Shown here piece by piece: positions 37,106 through 50,400 of a stretch of 64,000 nt of DNA. Source of the DNA: Heliocidaris erythrogramma (taxonomy: Eukaryota > Echinodermata > Echinoidea > Camarodonta > Echinometridae); NCBI GenBank assembly GCA_025617745.1, contig CM046869.1, positions 19,236,994 to 19,300,993 of the forward strand, read 5' to 3'. The position numbers were made by a program, and so were the translations under genes. The number at the start of each line of letters is the position of its first letter. The stretch's first letter is position 1. Under the pieces are notes generated by a model. It searched no databases, was not told the DNA's origin, and saw nothing but the letters and a program-made list of their open reading frames with translations.

Positions 37106-37699
37106 AGATTATTACCTGATAGCTGTCATAAATACAAGTAGTAACGATCCCTTTTTATTATTTCTGTATGTTTTCGAAAATTTCACAGTTATTAGATCAC
37201 ATAAACATGAATGATTATGAAACTCAAGAATTAATAATTTTTGGAGGTGTATTCAAACGGGCGCTTCTTGTATAATGCTGTATTCTACAAACATATTAAG
37301 ATATTCAAAGGCATGCAAAATTCGTCCGCTAATGAGTGTAAGAGAAATATTCTAATGCATACATGTACATATATGTATTTGAAGACTTTTAGTGTCCTGA
37401 CAATGGAAATATACAAATCAGAACTTAGCAATTGACACTGATGTTGCCAACACAGGTGATAATTAGCGATTTTGTATATGTTCATTGGCTGTTGGTCTCT
37501 GATTTTCAGTACCGCAGGGTGTAAATAGCTATTTGATTAAATTTGAGAAGGTGGTCATATCAGAAAGATCCTGAGTTTTCGTGGTGCAATTTGAACATAA
37601 TGTATTAAGTCCTTCAGGAGTGTCCTCTAAAGTGGGACTATGCCTTTGTATCAGGATCCTAACAGACTAAGTACATGTATTACCTGTAATACCCAAATA

Positions 37700-38280
37700 T
37701 CGCTTTTATGAGGGGTATATCATGACGGCGTAAGTACTTGCGATTTCATGCGGCAGAGCAAGATTTTGTGAACATTTAAGTCTTTATGTTGTAGCATACT
37801 TTACCTGAAATAAGGATGGTGGACTATACATTGAGATGTTGTTTCGGGAGCAAAGTAGACAAGTATAAGCCTGTGTTAGTAGAACATCAGTTTTATGAGG
37901 ATTACAGCATGACATTGTGAGTAAATCTTGTGATTTCATAAAGCTATGCCTAAGAAAGTGTGAACATAATACATTTTCATGTACAGGTGAGGATAGGAGT
38001 GTACCAGAGGGAGAAAAATGTGTGGGAGAGCTTAGCGATTAGCCCTGGAAAGCTTTGAAAGAGCACTTGAATGATAGAATGAAAGAATGATGGCATATTA
38101 CGTTTTGACCTATGAAATGTTTCCCTCTATTGTAGCAAATCTGAAAAGAGCACTTGAGAATTTAAAAAAAAAAAGTCACTGGAGCCTGCCTTTGAATGTG
38201 AACTACATTATGCTGGGATGCTGTGTCGGGAACAAAGTAGACGAGTTTTGGAAGACTAGCAGTGAAGATATTTACTTGAT
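37700..38280. repeat. Degenerate tandem duplications upstream of FKBP15 exon a
   Basis: ttttatgagg...tcatgac...gcgatttcat (37705-37774) matches ttttatgagg...gcatgac...gtgatttcat (37891-37967). gagatgttgtttcgggagca (37833) matches gggatgctgtgtcgggaaca (38215). The repeats are diverged by many substitutions, so they are old. Confidence 0.6.
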
Positions 38281-38337
38281 ATAATTTGTTATGATATACA
38301 ACCTGACCAAGAACTATCCTTTTTTTCTCCTTTGCAG

Positions 38338-38438
38338 GTCTAAGCTAAGCTCCCTTTTTGGGATGGATAAAACCAGCAATCAAGGTGGCAATGAGTCGCT
38401 GACGTTCACAGCACCAAAACAGCCAAAGAAAAGCAAAG
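38338..38438 (+). CDS. FKBP15: FKBP15 exon a: SLFG / APKQPKK leader
   Basis: The acceptor is ctcctttgcag and the donor AAAG|gtaaga. The exon enters with one base completing a codon and leaves one base over. It encodes [14 protein letters not shown] through [10 protein letters not shown], matching the conserved block just before the WH1 domain in FKBP15. The internal ATG at 38363-38365 (MDKTS) is less likely to be the start because the conserved residues upstream of it would be lost. Confidence 0.92.
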
Positions 38439-41400
38439 GTAAGAACTTTCTGAGCAGGGAATATACAATTTTGTATGAAGTAGACTTCTTGTCTTGCTGC
38501 TTTAAGCTAGAAATGTCAGCCAAAAAAAGCGAACAGACATTCACAGTTACAAACTATAACAGTCACTTTATCAAAGTTAGCAGAAATAGCCAACTATAAT
38601 AACTTTCGAAGCCAGGAATAGAAGGTGTCATGTGAAGTTGGTTTGTTGTTTAGACACTGACAGCCAGGAATTTTAACTGAGCCAGCCAACTTAGATATTA
38701 ATATGTGCAATACATAACATACATGTACATGTACATGTACACAGCACCAAAGCAGCCAAAGAAAACTAAAGGTACACATTAAGCATTTTTCAAGCCAGGA
38801 ATATTAGATTTGGTGTGAAATATTATTGTGGTCTGGCTACTAATAGCAGAAGAAGGGGAAGAAGCCTGAGTTATCCAAATACTTTAAAGACCTCAGCCTG
38901 ACCAAATTTTGAAATATACCCTTTATTCATCCACGGGGAGCTATATATTTTCTGAACAAATTGAAACCAACTTCATGAGATTCCGTTTCCTGTGGAATGA
39001 GTAACAGCGTCCCGAATGTTGAGCCCCGGTGGTTTGGGCCCCGTCTCTGAGGAGCGCTACTTTGCGGGGGGTGAAAATTTGATGACGACATATCGTGTAG
39101 ACGCACTCGGAGCTGTATACATGACATGTCGTCACACGTCTAGCGACCCCCTGCAGTGTTACGCCATAGGGAGGGGGCAGACCAAAAAAATTATCTTTTT
39201 TATTTTTTATGGATAAACGGAGACGAAAATTTATGAATAACCAGGGTAATTATATTCTTTGTTTACTAAGCTTTACGTCAATATATGGTTGTTTTGGGTC
39301 AGGCTGAGGTCTTTAATTGTGTATTTTTAATATACAGTTTAGTAAAGCCTTCTGAACAATAAATTTTATACACAGAATGTACATTGCTTGAGTTTTGGAG
39401 CACAGAGAGTTCAAATTAAATGCCATCTGTGAATTACAGTGAATTTATATCAACCCAACCCTCTGGTGCAATCTCCTTTACATACGTCTAACCTAATGAT
39501 GTGATCATACGCCCACTCTACCATGGATATTTATAACTCTGGATGGAAGGAAACCATTACATCTTGTGGTCTACATGTGTCGGTCTTGGCATCATGCTCA
39601 TCCAAGTCAATTTGTATAATCCTTGAAACCAGGGGGCAGAAAACCTACATAATTTATGAAACATGCATTTGAAACTCAGTGCCCTATGATTTGATGAGGC
39701 TTTTAACTGGACTTTGTCATTGGGTCGCCAAAAAGTTTTTATCATCAGAGTTTGTATAAAACAACAAACATATTTACGCAGTATGATTTTGGTAAAAAAA
39801 ACCCAGTTTTAGTGAGAAAGGGGGAGAGATGGATTTTGTCTGCTAAGAACTGGAATTGATAGCAAAAGGAAAAAGCCATGGCACAGATCGTGCAATATCA
39901 AAGAAGCATGTCCTAGTCAACTTCATCCATCTTTTTTGACTTTCTCCGATTGCGTAACAATCCAACATGGCCAAACAATATCGCCCTCGTCACAGTGTGA
40001 GCTTTAAATAGTAACTCTATAAAGAGATATTGCAAGTTTAAATACTCCCTAAATAAACATTACAGCGACTTGCCAGTAGACTAATCGACGGACCCGTCAG
40101 CACTCGCACAAAATATAAACAAAACATAAAAACAAAACGTAAAACACCCTCTTGCGGAACCAAACTCTGAGTTTGGTTCCGCCCAAGGGTGTTTTATGTT
40201 TTCATTTATTTTCTTCATACTCTTTTAATAACCGTTAACCCATAGAAGGTCAGGTAAGGTTTTTTGAGGTTATTAACTTTATACGTTCTAGCTGCACACA
40301 AATTATTTTTTTCAGGTTATTGGTACATTTTAAGCAAGGAATTGAAATCCAAAACTTGACTCTTTTTTTTTTTTTTTTGTAAATCAAGAAGCAAGAGAGG
40401 GTTTTATTAATTATTCTTATTTTCTATTTTTGTAGTGAAAAGGAATCATTAAAAAAGTGAAATCGTATTCTGCTGCAATTATAGAATATTTAATCATTAT
40501 GGCACTTTTCTTTGTTCTTGTATTCAGATCAACAACAGCAACAACAACAGCAACCACAAGGTCAAGGAGGTCAGTCAGCATTACTACTAGCTGTAGCAGT
40601 CCATGCATATAGATTGTAAGTAAACATACTAATGGTTTAAGTGTTTTTTGCTTTGTCTGTTTATGAAGATCAATCTATGTATTGTTTTGTATGAGAATGT
40701 GGACAAACAAAAAAAACATGAACTGTAATAGTGATGATTACACAATTAGGTAGTTGACTACTGAACTCGTTTGTATACTCGGTGGATTCTGAAGAATTTT
40801 ATTTGTTAATTACAACAACCCAAGCCCCCCTTCCAGCACAATTAATGCATTATTTTGGTACAGTATCATATTTACTCTATTATCAGTTCTATTTTTACTA
40901 TTATTTGTATTTCAAACATATTATACAGTGCTGTCTCTTGCAGTTCATACTGCCCTAATTTCTGTCTTATATCTGATTTTACAAAAGGCATATTTTCATC
41001 TGATATTTATGGACTTAAAAATCTTGTTTTTCTTGTTTTTTCTTGTTTTTTCTTGTTTTTCTTGTTTTTCAAATTTGTAACGAGGTAATGAATTGTTGAG
41101 TTATATGTCATGGAACATTGTTTGTATCACAATATACAGTAAAATATATGATTTCAAACTTGTCTCTCAAAATCCTATTTGTGATGAACGTTCCTTGGGA
41201 GTTTTTGCTAAGAATACATCTGCATTTGTTATACATTTTAGAATATACATATGCCTTTTGTAAAATCAGATATAAGACAGTGTATATGTACATGTTGTTC
41301 ATAGTCCTCTTTTCTTTTACAGTTCAAATGGCACATATATCAAGCATGGGAAGCTTGGTGCTGCTATACTGGGCAACCACACAGCAAACGATGTAAGTTC

Positions 41401-44400
41401 TAAGAATCTTCCTAGGTTTTATACACATTGTAGAGTATTTATTTTCTTCTTCTTGGAAGCACTTCTTTCGGTTTCCTTTTTATTTCTTGTTTTGTTGTAT
41501 TTCTTTATATTGCTGGATAAGTTCAATTTTTTTTTCTTCCCTCTCTTCTCTCGTATCTCTATTTCCTTTTCACACATTGAAGTATGATTTTTCTCTATTT
41601 TATAATATATTTCCCACAACTTATCTTGCCTTCATTTTCTCTTCTCTTTCCTCCCTTTTTTCTTCCTCTTCCCTTTCCCTTTCTGTTGAACTCTTTACTC
41701 ACTATGGACCGAAACCCTGGACTGCCACATATTTTGGAGTGTATGATAAAAATACAATGTACATGTGCCAAAAGCCAACTGTGCCAGTCCCCTGTATGTT
41801 ACATTAGTAGGCCGAAGTGTGTAAAGAGTTAAAACTTTGAAGTGAATTGGTTTTATTGTTTTACCTCTGTTACCAAATGAATGATACTATTGCAAAATTT
41901 TCTCAATGTATTATTAATTGCAGGATACTAACCCTACTGGTTCTGAGGCAAGTATCATTTTATGTGTATGAATACAAATACTAAAACTCTGCCATAAGGC
42001 CCGTTCTTATATAAAACTGTAAATCGTGGAGTTTTAAAAAACATGTAATGTGTTTAATAGAAGATACAGAAACGCTTAAAAAAAAAAAATGGTAAACCAC
42101 TGCTTGTTACTGCAGCATACAGTATGTGAACGAGCTTTTATGTATCGTGCTAAAGTGGTAACACAAAATGGTAAAATATCGCCATTTACGATTTGTTAAT
42201 ACATGCATCATTATTTCATGACTCTGATGAGGTTTACGGTTCACCATATGTGTAAGTCCTGAAAAGGACTGTTGGATTAGAGAAGGATAGTAGAGAAAGG
42301 ATAGTAGAGAAAGGATAGTAGAGAAAGGATAGTAGAGAAAGGATAGTAGAGAAAGGATAGTAGAGAAAGGATAGTAGAGAAAGGATAGTAGAGAAAGGAT
42401 AGTAGAGAAAGGATAGTAGAGAAAGGATAGTAGAGAAAGGATAGTAGAGAAAGGATAGTAGAGAAAGGATAGTAGAGAAAGGATAGTAGAGAAAGGATAG
42501 TAGAGCAAGGAGAGAAGAGGAGATATAAAAGAGCGAAAGATAGAATAGGAGTAAAGACTATTCTTTCTTGAAAAGGTGAAGTCCTGAAAAGGACTGGTAA
42601 ACCGGAGAAAGAAGGAGAATTTTCATGACCGTAGTCTTGATACTGTTTTAATATAAGAATTTTTGTATTTTATCTTTTCTATTTTTAAAATTCTATCTCC
42701 AGTACAAGATTCTCCTGTATATCAGTAAACAACAGCAGGTCACACACGCCAGGATATCACCCACATTTGCCTTCACAGTAAGTATAGTCTCTTCCTAATC
42801 TCACAAACTCTTAAAGAGAAGTTTGAGTTCTGTTTAAAGATGAATGATAATTTGTGAGCTTTCGCATTTTGTAAATGTCAATTTGGATGAACATCATAGA
42901 AGAAATGTACCCTGAAAAGCAGTGCTCTTCAAATGCCTTCATATTTGAAACACGATGAGAATTGGCTGAACAGTTTGGACTAGATTTTGCAACATTTGTG
43001 TGTAGTCCCATATACACATTTGTGTGCAGTGCATTTGACTTTGAGCAAGATTAAGTTGATTTCATATCCTTTTGATGATACTAAAAGCCTCAGTATCACT
43101 AATTCTTATTACTACTTCATCAACTTTTCCTAATTGCTTTGAGACAGTTTCTTTCAAAATGTAATTGCATGACCGGAACACAACTTTATCTTTGATACAG
43201 GGACCACTATGTTCCTGTGTGCTAAAGGTTTAGGCCTTTTTTAAGGGGAAGTCCAGTCCAAAAATTACTTGGTTTTGACAGAAGCAGAAAAATCAGACTA
43301 ACACATCAAAAAAAGTTTGAGGAAAATCGGACAACTAATAAGGAAGTTATGAATTTTTTAGTGGCATGAAAAACGGGGAAACAATGAAAATCACTAGACA
43401 AATTGGCAACTAAGTCATCAGTTTGTGATGTCATAGGTACACAACTCACCAGCTATTTTGTTAATACAGTCAAACCTGTCTATAGCGGCCACCAAAGGGA
43501 AACGGAAAAAGTGGCCGCTATAGACAGGTGGCCGCTATAGGCAGGTCGGCGGCCATTTTTAATTTTTGCACATACACGCAACATCACTTATACTAGTGTA
43601 CATGTATCCATATATTATATATCACTTAGGAAAACAAGCTATACTCCTATAGATCTACAGATTTGACGTTTAACATGTCATATGATATATAAAATGCCAA
43701 AATAATGTGCTTTGTTGTCAATAAATGAGAAAAACAATAGATATACGAGCTGTAAAATGAATTTTCCCTCAAATTCCCTCAAATTACCACGTACGTAGTC
43801 ACCCACGGTAGACTGCTGTTCTTGATTTTTATAGCCTAAAAACGATGTCTAATCATGCTTTTGCTTCTTGTCAAAAAATTACAATAATAAGTTTATCTTT
43901 TGAATAAAATCATGCAATCAATTTTCATTCAATAAATATTTGCCTTTTGAATGGTTTAAACAAAGTTTTAACTGTTTTTGAGAACAGGCGATAGAAGGTG
44001 CTCGCTTGATTCGTCGAAAGTGCGAACGTCGACAATGCAATGGATCGCTGGTGGACGAGTTTTCCTGCTGTTTTTCAGCAGGACAATTTCGTACATGGAA
44101 TCGTTATTATTGATCCTTTAAAAAATCATAGCTGGGTAGTATTTTATTATTTTCACTTTCTAAAAAAAAATTCACTCTTTTCTAATTTTTGTTGATAGCT
44201 TTAACCCTTTAATTTTTTTTTTATAAATCTTTAAAAAAATAAAAATTAATATTGAAGTGTACGAGCCTGTGCTATTGCGCAATGGCGATCACTATCAATA
44301 CCGACCGTGATAGCTTAAGAGAACAATACAGGTGCAGGAGATCGCAGTTGAATGGTGCGAAGATTACGTAAACGAACAATACTAGTGCTTAATTCTTACT

Positions 44401-47400
44401 AAAAAGACTTTTAATCTCTAATTAGTCGGCAATGTGGTAAAACTTTTAGATCTTCTTGGCCATTGTAGAATCTATTCAGGACGTTTGTGCGAGAGTGTGA
44501 CTGAGCTAGGACTCGGTAAACACATCGCTGCTTTATTATGCCTAAATTTTTATGGCAAAAAATACTTTTTGTGCATGAAGCTACGGCTCGACTCGATATT
44601 GGTGGCCGCTATACGCGGTCAGATATTGACCGAGGGATACATAATGGGTGGCCGCTGGCCGCGTTAGGCAGGTGACCGCTATATGCAGGGTCTACAACAC
44701 AGTAATATCCTGCGGGGGATTTTTTGGTGGCCGCTATAAGCAGGTGGCCGCTATAGACAGGTGGCCGCTAAGACAGGTTTGACTGTATTCATAATACAAA
44801 TTTTAATTTTTTGTCCAACAATATGATTTCCTCATGACTTGAACCAACTTACATTTATAGTAATATGTTTTTGCATGTATACACTAATACAGAGTAAATT
44901 ATTTTTCCATAAATATCATGAAAATATGAATATTTTACACAATATACATAAAATTAGTGATTATGGAAAAGTAATATTTGGAAAAAATATTAATATTTTG
45001 AAGTTCTTGAAATATTTTGTAAAGGTTTATACATGCAAAAACATATTACTATAGATGTAACTTGGTTCAAGTTATGAGAAAACCCATACTCTTGGACAAA
45101 ATTTGAGAATTTGTACTATGAATATAAACAAAAGAATTGGTGAGTTGTGTACCTATGACATCACAAACCAATGACTGAGTTGCCAATTTGTCTAGTGATT
45201 TTTATTGTTTCTCTAGTTTTTCATGCCACTAAAAAAATCATAACTTTCTTATTAGTTGTCCGATTTTCCTCAAACTTGTTTTGATCTGTAGGCCTGGTTT
45301 TTCTGCTTCTATTAAAACCAAGTTATTTTTGAACTGGACTTCCCCTTTAAAGTACTTATGAAGATGAACATATGTGATCATGATGTATTGACAGTGCTCA
45401 ACAATAGGAGTGTGTTAGAACTCCTTGAACAGTGCAAACAAGGTCTTTGAATTCAATGTCATTCTCAAAATATAGTTCATTAAAAATACTGTAATAGAGG
45501 ATAGGAATAGACAATGTTGCTGTTCCTCTGTCTGGAAACTAGGCCTATAAAGACTGGCACTTGCTCAAAATAATGAGGATTAATTTTAGCATGGGTAGCC
45601 TAGCCAAAAAATGAGTCATTTTAATTGTTGCCAGGCAGTTTGCTTTTTTCGGTCTCCCTGTATGCCCTGCAAAGCCCACGTACAGGATCCGTTCCCATAA
45701 CTATAACATTTCAGGAATTCAATCTATTCATGTATTCTTGTGGTGGACAGCCTTTCTGTAATAACTCAATGCATCCGTCTTTTTGGTGTGTTAGCCATGC
45801 ATTCATGATGTACATGTACATGTAAACAGTCATGTAGATGACTCTATTTTACTGTGAGTGGGAGCATTCCTATCAAAAGTAGAAAAAACAAAATGTAGGG
45901 AAAGATTTTAAACTTTGTGTCCTGAAAATTGTTGCACCTAAGCCAGATTTTAAAAAAATGATCATGAGAAATATCCCATCTGTCATCAGATGATCAGAGC
46001 TTGTTCTTTAAACACTGAAGATCACACATTTCTTTAAATGCGTTTTAAATGGCTTTTAAATAAAAGGAATTGATAATTCAAATCTTGTTTTTACACTGTG
46101 TGGAAAGTGTAAAGTGTTGAGCATGAGTGAATTGCATCCTTCACTTCCATAAAACCCAAATGGAAATCTTCACTTTTTCACTTTGTTATGAGTATGTTCA
46201 CATCATTATGTTTCCTTTACTTCAGTACTTTTGCATACTTTCCTTTTCCCGACAGGTACAAGCAAACAACTATGCAACATTTTACGATGAGCAGAGACAG
46301 AACTGGTCAATAATGTTTGAATCAGAACAAAACGCCATAGACTTTGCGAAACAGGTATTAAGAAAGCAGACAAATGATCAGTGCTAATTGCAGTTGTAAC
46401 ACAATCTATCCGAAGTAACACACTCAGTTTTTGGGAACAGAGTTGAAAATGGCAGTTTTCTATGTTAGATCGGTTTTGTGATGTAATGTAGCCTTGATGA
46501 TGATGATGTATGGTCAATAAAACCCAATGTCAAGGGCTTAAACCCTATCCCTATGATTGAAAAAAAGGGAGTTATATGGATGTGGGGGCTAGTGCACTTA
46601 CATGTACATGTACACTGTACATTACGTATTGGAATTGAGATGATAATGGTAGTTCTATATTAGATCAGTTATGTGACATAATATACAGTCAAAGAAAGCT
46701 TTCCAAAGTATATATTTAATACGCCCAAATGTCAAGGAATATCCATGTGATGGAATGAGGGGTTAGGGGATGTTGGTACTAGCATGCTTACATTTATTTC
46801 TTGGAAAAGAATTGAAGATTGTAGTTTATTATTATTATTATTAGATAGTTTTTTGACCATATATTCTATATACTGTTCAAGATGATGTCAGTTCAATACA
46901 ACCTAGAGTCAAGGGGTGGTATCCTGAGATATATTTTATCTTGATTTTAGTGAAATAATATTAATTGTCATAACGAAATGTACACTTATGACGCATCATT
47001 TGTCAATGACTGCGCAAAAGTGGCTGCGTACACGGAATTCATCTGCGCAAACACCAATGAAATGTTAAGGGAATCTTGAGTTCTGGGAAAGGTGAACAAT
47101 AATTTTGTTAGCTTTCTCATTCCTTTTATGTCAGTTTGGAAGAACATCATAATAGAAACACCCCCTGAAAATGATTGCTCTTCAAATGCTCATATATTCA
47201 AAATATGACTAGAAATAACCGAAATGTTCGGGCGGAGCATTCATTCCACTTGTGTGTTTAGTCCCATATACCCATTTCTGTGTGCAGAACATGTGCTTTT
47301 CAGTGAGATTGGGTCAATTTCTTATCTATTTTGATGATTCTAAGACAACATAGTATAAAACAATTCTTGTGTAGACATGGTCAACCTTTCCCAATTGCTT

Positions 47401-50400
47401 TGAGACAGTTTCTTTCACAATGTAATTGCATGACCAGAACTCTACTTCATCTTTAAAATTTGTTATGAGAAATAAAATCTTTTCACTAAAATCAAGATAA
47501 AATTATTTCAGAATACCACCCTAGGTCTTTAACCCTATTAATATGATTCAATAGGCAAGGGGGCAAGATTACGCACTAGTTCTTAGAATGAAGTCTCAAA
47601 TGGCAGTTCTATATTAAGACTGTCTTGTGACTTAACATACTGCAAGAGATGAAATGCTGGGCTGACAACTGTCATTAATAGTAAAATGAGTCATTTGTGC
47701 ACCCTAAATACATGTATTATGAACTCCCAAGCTGTCCCCAGTTTAAGATGGCTTCATTTGGTAACACTGTAAAAAAAAGAAAAAAAAAGAAGTAGTTTGC
47801 TCGCTTTCCTTTTATTTCCATTTTTATGTGAAAGAATGTGCAGTAATAATACCAAGTTTTGCATAAAGAGGATTGATCTTGAAATACCCTTATATTCCAA
47901 ATTCCAAATTCCAAATTTTGATGCTATTGTGTGGAGCTCCATGTACCCATATCGTGTGCATTGCTTTTGACTGTATATTTTGAGCAAGATTGAGTCAAGT
48001 TGTTTATCATTTTGATAATTGCAAAATCTCTCAATGCATAATTATTCTTATGTTATACTTCGTAATCAACCTTTCCGAATAACATCTAGACCGTTTCTTT
48101 CACAATGCACTTGGATTACCACTGCTCGACTTAATCTTTGAGCCAAAGGATTGCAATAGCAAAAATCTCTATGACACACTCTCTGTCCCTCTGCCATGCA
48201 GGTTGGTCTAGCCAAAGTGAACAGCGCTGGTGGAGTTGCCAAGTCCCTAGTCTTCCAAGATCTCACCATCGGTCTTGGGGATGCTGTCCAGAGTGGTGAC
48301 TCAGTAGAGGTCAAGTACACAGGCTGGCTCTATACCTCCAGGTCATTTGGAGATGTAAGTATGGTCAAACAGCTGTACGACAAATGCTACTGCGACAATT
48401 GCTCCGCAGCCAGGTTCCTGCACTAACAGAGTTCCTATTTGTAACCCTGGACCAAACACAATACCTAACCGTAATCCTAACAGTAAACGTAACCGTAACG
48501 TAACCCTATCATTAACTCTAATCCTAACCCTAACCGTAAACCTATCATTAACCTAACCCTAAACCTAATCTAAAACCTAATTGCAGCCCTAACCCAAACC
48601 TCTATCATGGACAAATGAAGCTCAGATCAAGTGTTGTATCATCTGGCCAAGCGTGTGTCTGGCCACTGACCAGAAGAGTATTGCAGTTCTCAGAAATCTT
48701 TAGGTATAGATATCGTTCCAGAGCCATTTAAAGTTATTTGGTTCACTTGCTTACAAAACCTTCTTAGGTAATCAAACATCGGTGGCCAGACATTTGCTCA
48801 GGCGACATTTCGCTCTGGGCTTTATTTAATCAAAGTTATAGTTATGGTTAGGGACGCAATTGTACTTTAGGTTGCAGTTAGGGTTGAGGTAGGATTAGGT
48901 TTAGAGTTGGGTTAGGGTTAGCTATTGTGTTTGGGTCAGGGATGAAATTAGCAATAAAAGTTAATGTAGAAAATTGACGGTGGCGCAATTGCTGTCAGAG
49001 CATAGACCCAAACATTTTTTATCTGATTTTTTCTCAGAATAGACAATCCTATCTGAGGGACCTGATAATAAGGGTTAAAGGGGAAGTTCAGTTGAAAAAA
49101 TATTAATTGGTTTTAATGGAGCAGAAAAATCAGGCTTACAGATCATATGAAGTTTGAGGAAAATCAGACAACTAATAAGAAAGTTAAGATTTTTTAGTGG
49201 CATGAAAAACTAGGGAAAACATTGAAAATCACTAGACAGGTTGGCAACTCAGTCATGAGTTTGTGACATCATTGGCTCACAACTCACCAATTATCTTGTT
49301 TATTATATTCATAATACAAATTTTTGTTTAAGAATACGATTTTCCTCATCACTTGAACCAACTAAGTTATATGTTTTCGAGAACATATCCCCCTTTGATT
49401 AACGCTTTACCAAATTGCATTCTTTATTATGTAAACATTTATATGTGATGTGAGCATTCTTTTTTGGGTTATTTCTCTCTTCACAGGTATTTGACAGCAA
49501 CACTAGCGTAGATAAACCATTCCGCTTTAAGATTGGCAAAGGCAAAGTAATAAAGGTAAGAAAATGCAGATGATTTTTAAGTTGTTGTACTAATTCTGTT
49601 TACAATTCTATTTATGTGATTGATGATATCAATTTCGTCATTTGATCTAATCCAAGTTTTTGAAGTGAATTGACTTTTAGATACATTGATATTTCCTTTC
49701 CTTGATATATTCTTTCCCCAAGATCATTTGTTAAAGAGACAACTCTTTGAATATTTATCACACCCCTCTCCCCCACATACACAGAAGAAAGTGTTAATCT
49801 GTGCAGGAAAATTTATGATTTATTTTTGTAACAATTTTTTTTCTTCACAATAGGCTACTTACTGTTGCCAATTTGAAGAGTTTAATACTTTTTTTTAAAC
49901 ATTACACAAGTAGATATACACAAGTAGATATACACAAAGCTAATTACATTCCGTACTGCTCCAAAATTAGACTAAAATCTTGCAGTGACTATGTCTTCCT
50001 GCCAGTATACTGTGGAATATTTGAGACTTTGAATTTTGTACAAAAACATAAAAGAGGATCTGTTTTCACTTTTTTTCTCTTGATATTAAGAATCAAATAT
50101 TTTTTGTTGTTGGTGATTAGTTAACTATGGTAATGGCAGGGTTGAAACCTGATACTGTATATTAACAAGTAACAAATATCATCAGTATTATACGTAGGAT
50201 ATGTAATTGAAACTCATTGGGAAAAGAGTTCTGAGATACTATCACTATTCTGTTTTCTATTACAGTATTAGAGATTAAGTACCGCATATCAAAAATGAAA
50301 TATAAGACCCATTCTTTGAGTAATGAGTAATTGTTTAAAGTTCATCTCGGCAATCGCACAAGAATGTGATCAAGCGTTTGCCAAAGGGGGCGATCAAACC

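Noticed and set aside
41487..41807. 106-residue frame before the FKBP15 microexon
   Set aside because: Low-complexity Ser/Leu/Phe frame in pyrimidine-rich intron.
42107..42508. 133-residue minus-strand open frame with Leu/Ser/Phe/Tyr repeats
   Set aside because: It is the translation of the 14-bp minisatellite, which has no stop on that strand.
46127..46387. 86-residue frame taken as a separate small gene
   Set aside because: It is exon f of FKBP15 read into both flanking introns.
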